From the NCBI RefSeq assembly GCF_030816475.1, contig NZ_JAUSXF010000001.1:2666001-2730000 (forward strand): 64,000 nucleotides of DNA. The letters run 5' to 3'. The notes beneath the pieces were generated by a model, which ran no database searches, was not told the DNA's origin, and worked only from the letters and a program-made list of their open reading frames with translations. Within the stretch, counting starts at the first letter, position 1. Every line of letters begins with the position of its first letter. Source of the DNA: Arthrobacter pascens. GTDB taxonomy: Bacteria > Actinomycetota > Actinomycetes > Actinomycetales > Micrococcaceae. Both the position numbers and the translations under genes were made by a program. Shown one piece after another: positions 61,382-64,000 of this stretch.

Positions 61382-61780
61382 ATGACCATTGAACGCATCC
61401 GCCCCGAGGGGCTTGTCCGCAGTCCAGCCTTCAGCCACGTCGCCATTGTGCCGCCGGGTGCGACCACCATCTACGTTGGTGGCCAGAACTCCGTCGCTGC
61501 CGACGGTTCCCTCGTCGGGGAAGGCGACGTCGCGACACAGTCCACCCGCGCCCTGGAGAACGTCAAAACTGCGCTGGCCGCCGCCGGCGCCACCATCGAC
61601 GACGTCGTGCAGTGGACGGTGCTGTTCGTTGACGGGGTCGACCTTGCGGCGGCATACAACGCCATCGGGTCGGAGCTTGCTTCGGACGAGCCCGCCTTGG
61701 TGACGGGGGCTCGAGTCGCCGGGCTGGGCGTTCCGGGGGCGCTGGTCGAGATCGGTGCAGTCGCCGCCGTCGTTCGATAA
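61382..61780 (+). CDS. RidA (YjgF/YER057c)-family protein
   Basis: This protein of 132 residues has the Rid fold: I-Y-V-G-G-Q-N-S-V, then Q-S-T-R-A-L-E-N-V-K-T-A-L-A-A-A-G and V-E-I-G-A-V-A-A-V at the end. The arginine that true RidA uses to hydrolyse enamines (in P-A-R) is replaced: here the site reads E-P-A-L-V. It therefore belongs to a Rid subgroup with a different or no deaminase activity. Confidence 0.85.
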   Translation: MTIERIRPEGLVRSPAFSHVAIVPPGATTIYVGGQNSVAADGSLVGEGDVATQSTRALENVKTALAAAGATIDDVVQWTVLFVDGVDLAAAYNAIGSELASDEPALVTGARVAGLGVPGALVEIGAVAAVVR

Positions 61781-61952
61781 TGGCCAAACACGCTGCACCT
61801 GCCCGGTAAATCAGGGAAGTCCCGGCGCTGGAAAGTCCTGTGGGTGTTGCCCGTTTCTCCGCGTTCGTCACGGTGACGTGCCGGCGTCTGCGGATAACGC
61901 CGCCGTCGTTCTTGAAACATGAGTGCATCAGAAGATCCGATGCCACACACGA

Positions 61953-61990
61953 GAAGGCCCCGGACCAGCTTCTACTGGTCAGGGGCCTTC
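61953..61990. terminator. terminator of the arg operon
   Basis: Arms GAAGGCCCCGGACCAG and CTGGTCAGGGGCCTTC flank a 6-base loop, about 30 bases past the argH stop. Confidence 0.8.
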
Positions 61991-62018
61991 AGCGGGTTAG
62001 GCTCGTTTCGGCGATCCC

Positions 62019-64000
<1,982 letters not shown>

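Overview
The window is 64 kb of high-GC actinobacterial chromosome. Gene content, protein wording and gene order point to the family Micrococcaceae, most likely Arthrobacter or Pseudarthrobacter. The evidence is a class II DAHP synthase, a GarA/FtsR/DUF151/MerR block, a mycothiol-type maleylpyruvate isomerase, TlyA, an actinobacterial HelD, and a 23S rRNA of about 3.14 kb. It reads as ordinary chromosome: I see no insertion sequence, prophage or CRISPR array.

Layout. 1-6.8 kb: the start of a DAHP synthase gene, an acyltransferase, two tandem alpha/beta hydrolases with a small membrane protein, a ROK sugar kinase and a long-chain acyl-CoA ligase. 6.8-11.4 kb: pyruvate carboxylase, and an orphan ParA-type ATPase pointing the other way. 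11.4-14.5 kb (minus strand): gcvH, garA, ftsR, a DUF151 nuclease and a MerR regulator, the order known from mycobacteria and corynebacteria. 14.7-15.7 kb: a Fpg/Nei glycosylase and tRNA-Pro(GGG). 15.9-23.7 kb (minus strand): parA, scpA, scpB, rluB, tyrA, cmk, plsC and der, mostly overlapping by 1-4 bases or separated by a few.

24-35.8 kb is accessory and interrupts what is a continuous conserved block in mycobacteria. It holds a dicarboxylate symporter with a divergent DcuS/DcuR-type two-component system, a GntR regulator with the methylcitrate operon prpDBC, and two sigma/membrane-protein gene pairs around a NUDIX gene. The conserved block resumes at 35.8-46.8 kb with xerD, an ADP-ribose NUDIX gene, pyrG, recN, nadK, tlyA, a small protein, a HAD phosphatase and a repeat-rich TPR-like protein. 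A complete rrn operon (16S-23S-5S, minus strand, 47.3-52.9 kb) lies between that gene and tyrS.

54.8-64 kb holds a HelD-like helicase, an alkylation-repair cluster (Mpg, an Ada-AlkA fusion and a separate methyltransferase), a mycothiol-dependent isomerase-like gene, a short PNPOx protein, a RidA-family protein, argH, and the end of argG.

How the genes work together. Propionyl-CoA enters prpDBC and leaves as succinate and pyruvate. The neighbouring symporter and two-component system probably handle external C4-dicarboxylates. Pyruvate carboxylase refills oxaloacetate, and GarA is known in relatives to control 2-oxoglutarate flux. Chromosome organisation (ParA, ScpAB, XerD), ribosome maturation (RluB, Der, TlyA, rrn) and nucleotide supply (Cmk, PyrG, NadK) make up the conserved core. 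The most unusual items are the nested 93/144-base repeats in the TPR-like protein, the two sigma/membrane-protein cassettes, and the paired GntR-type operators 63 bp apart.
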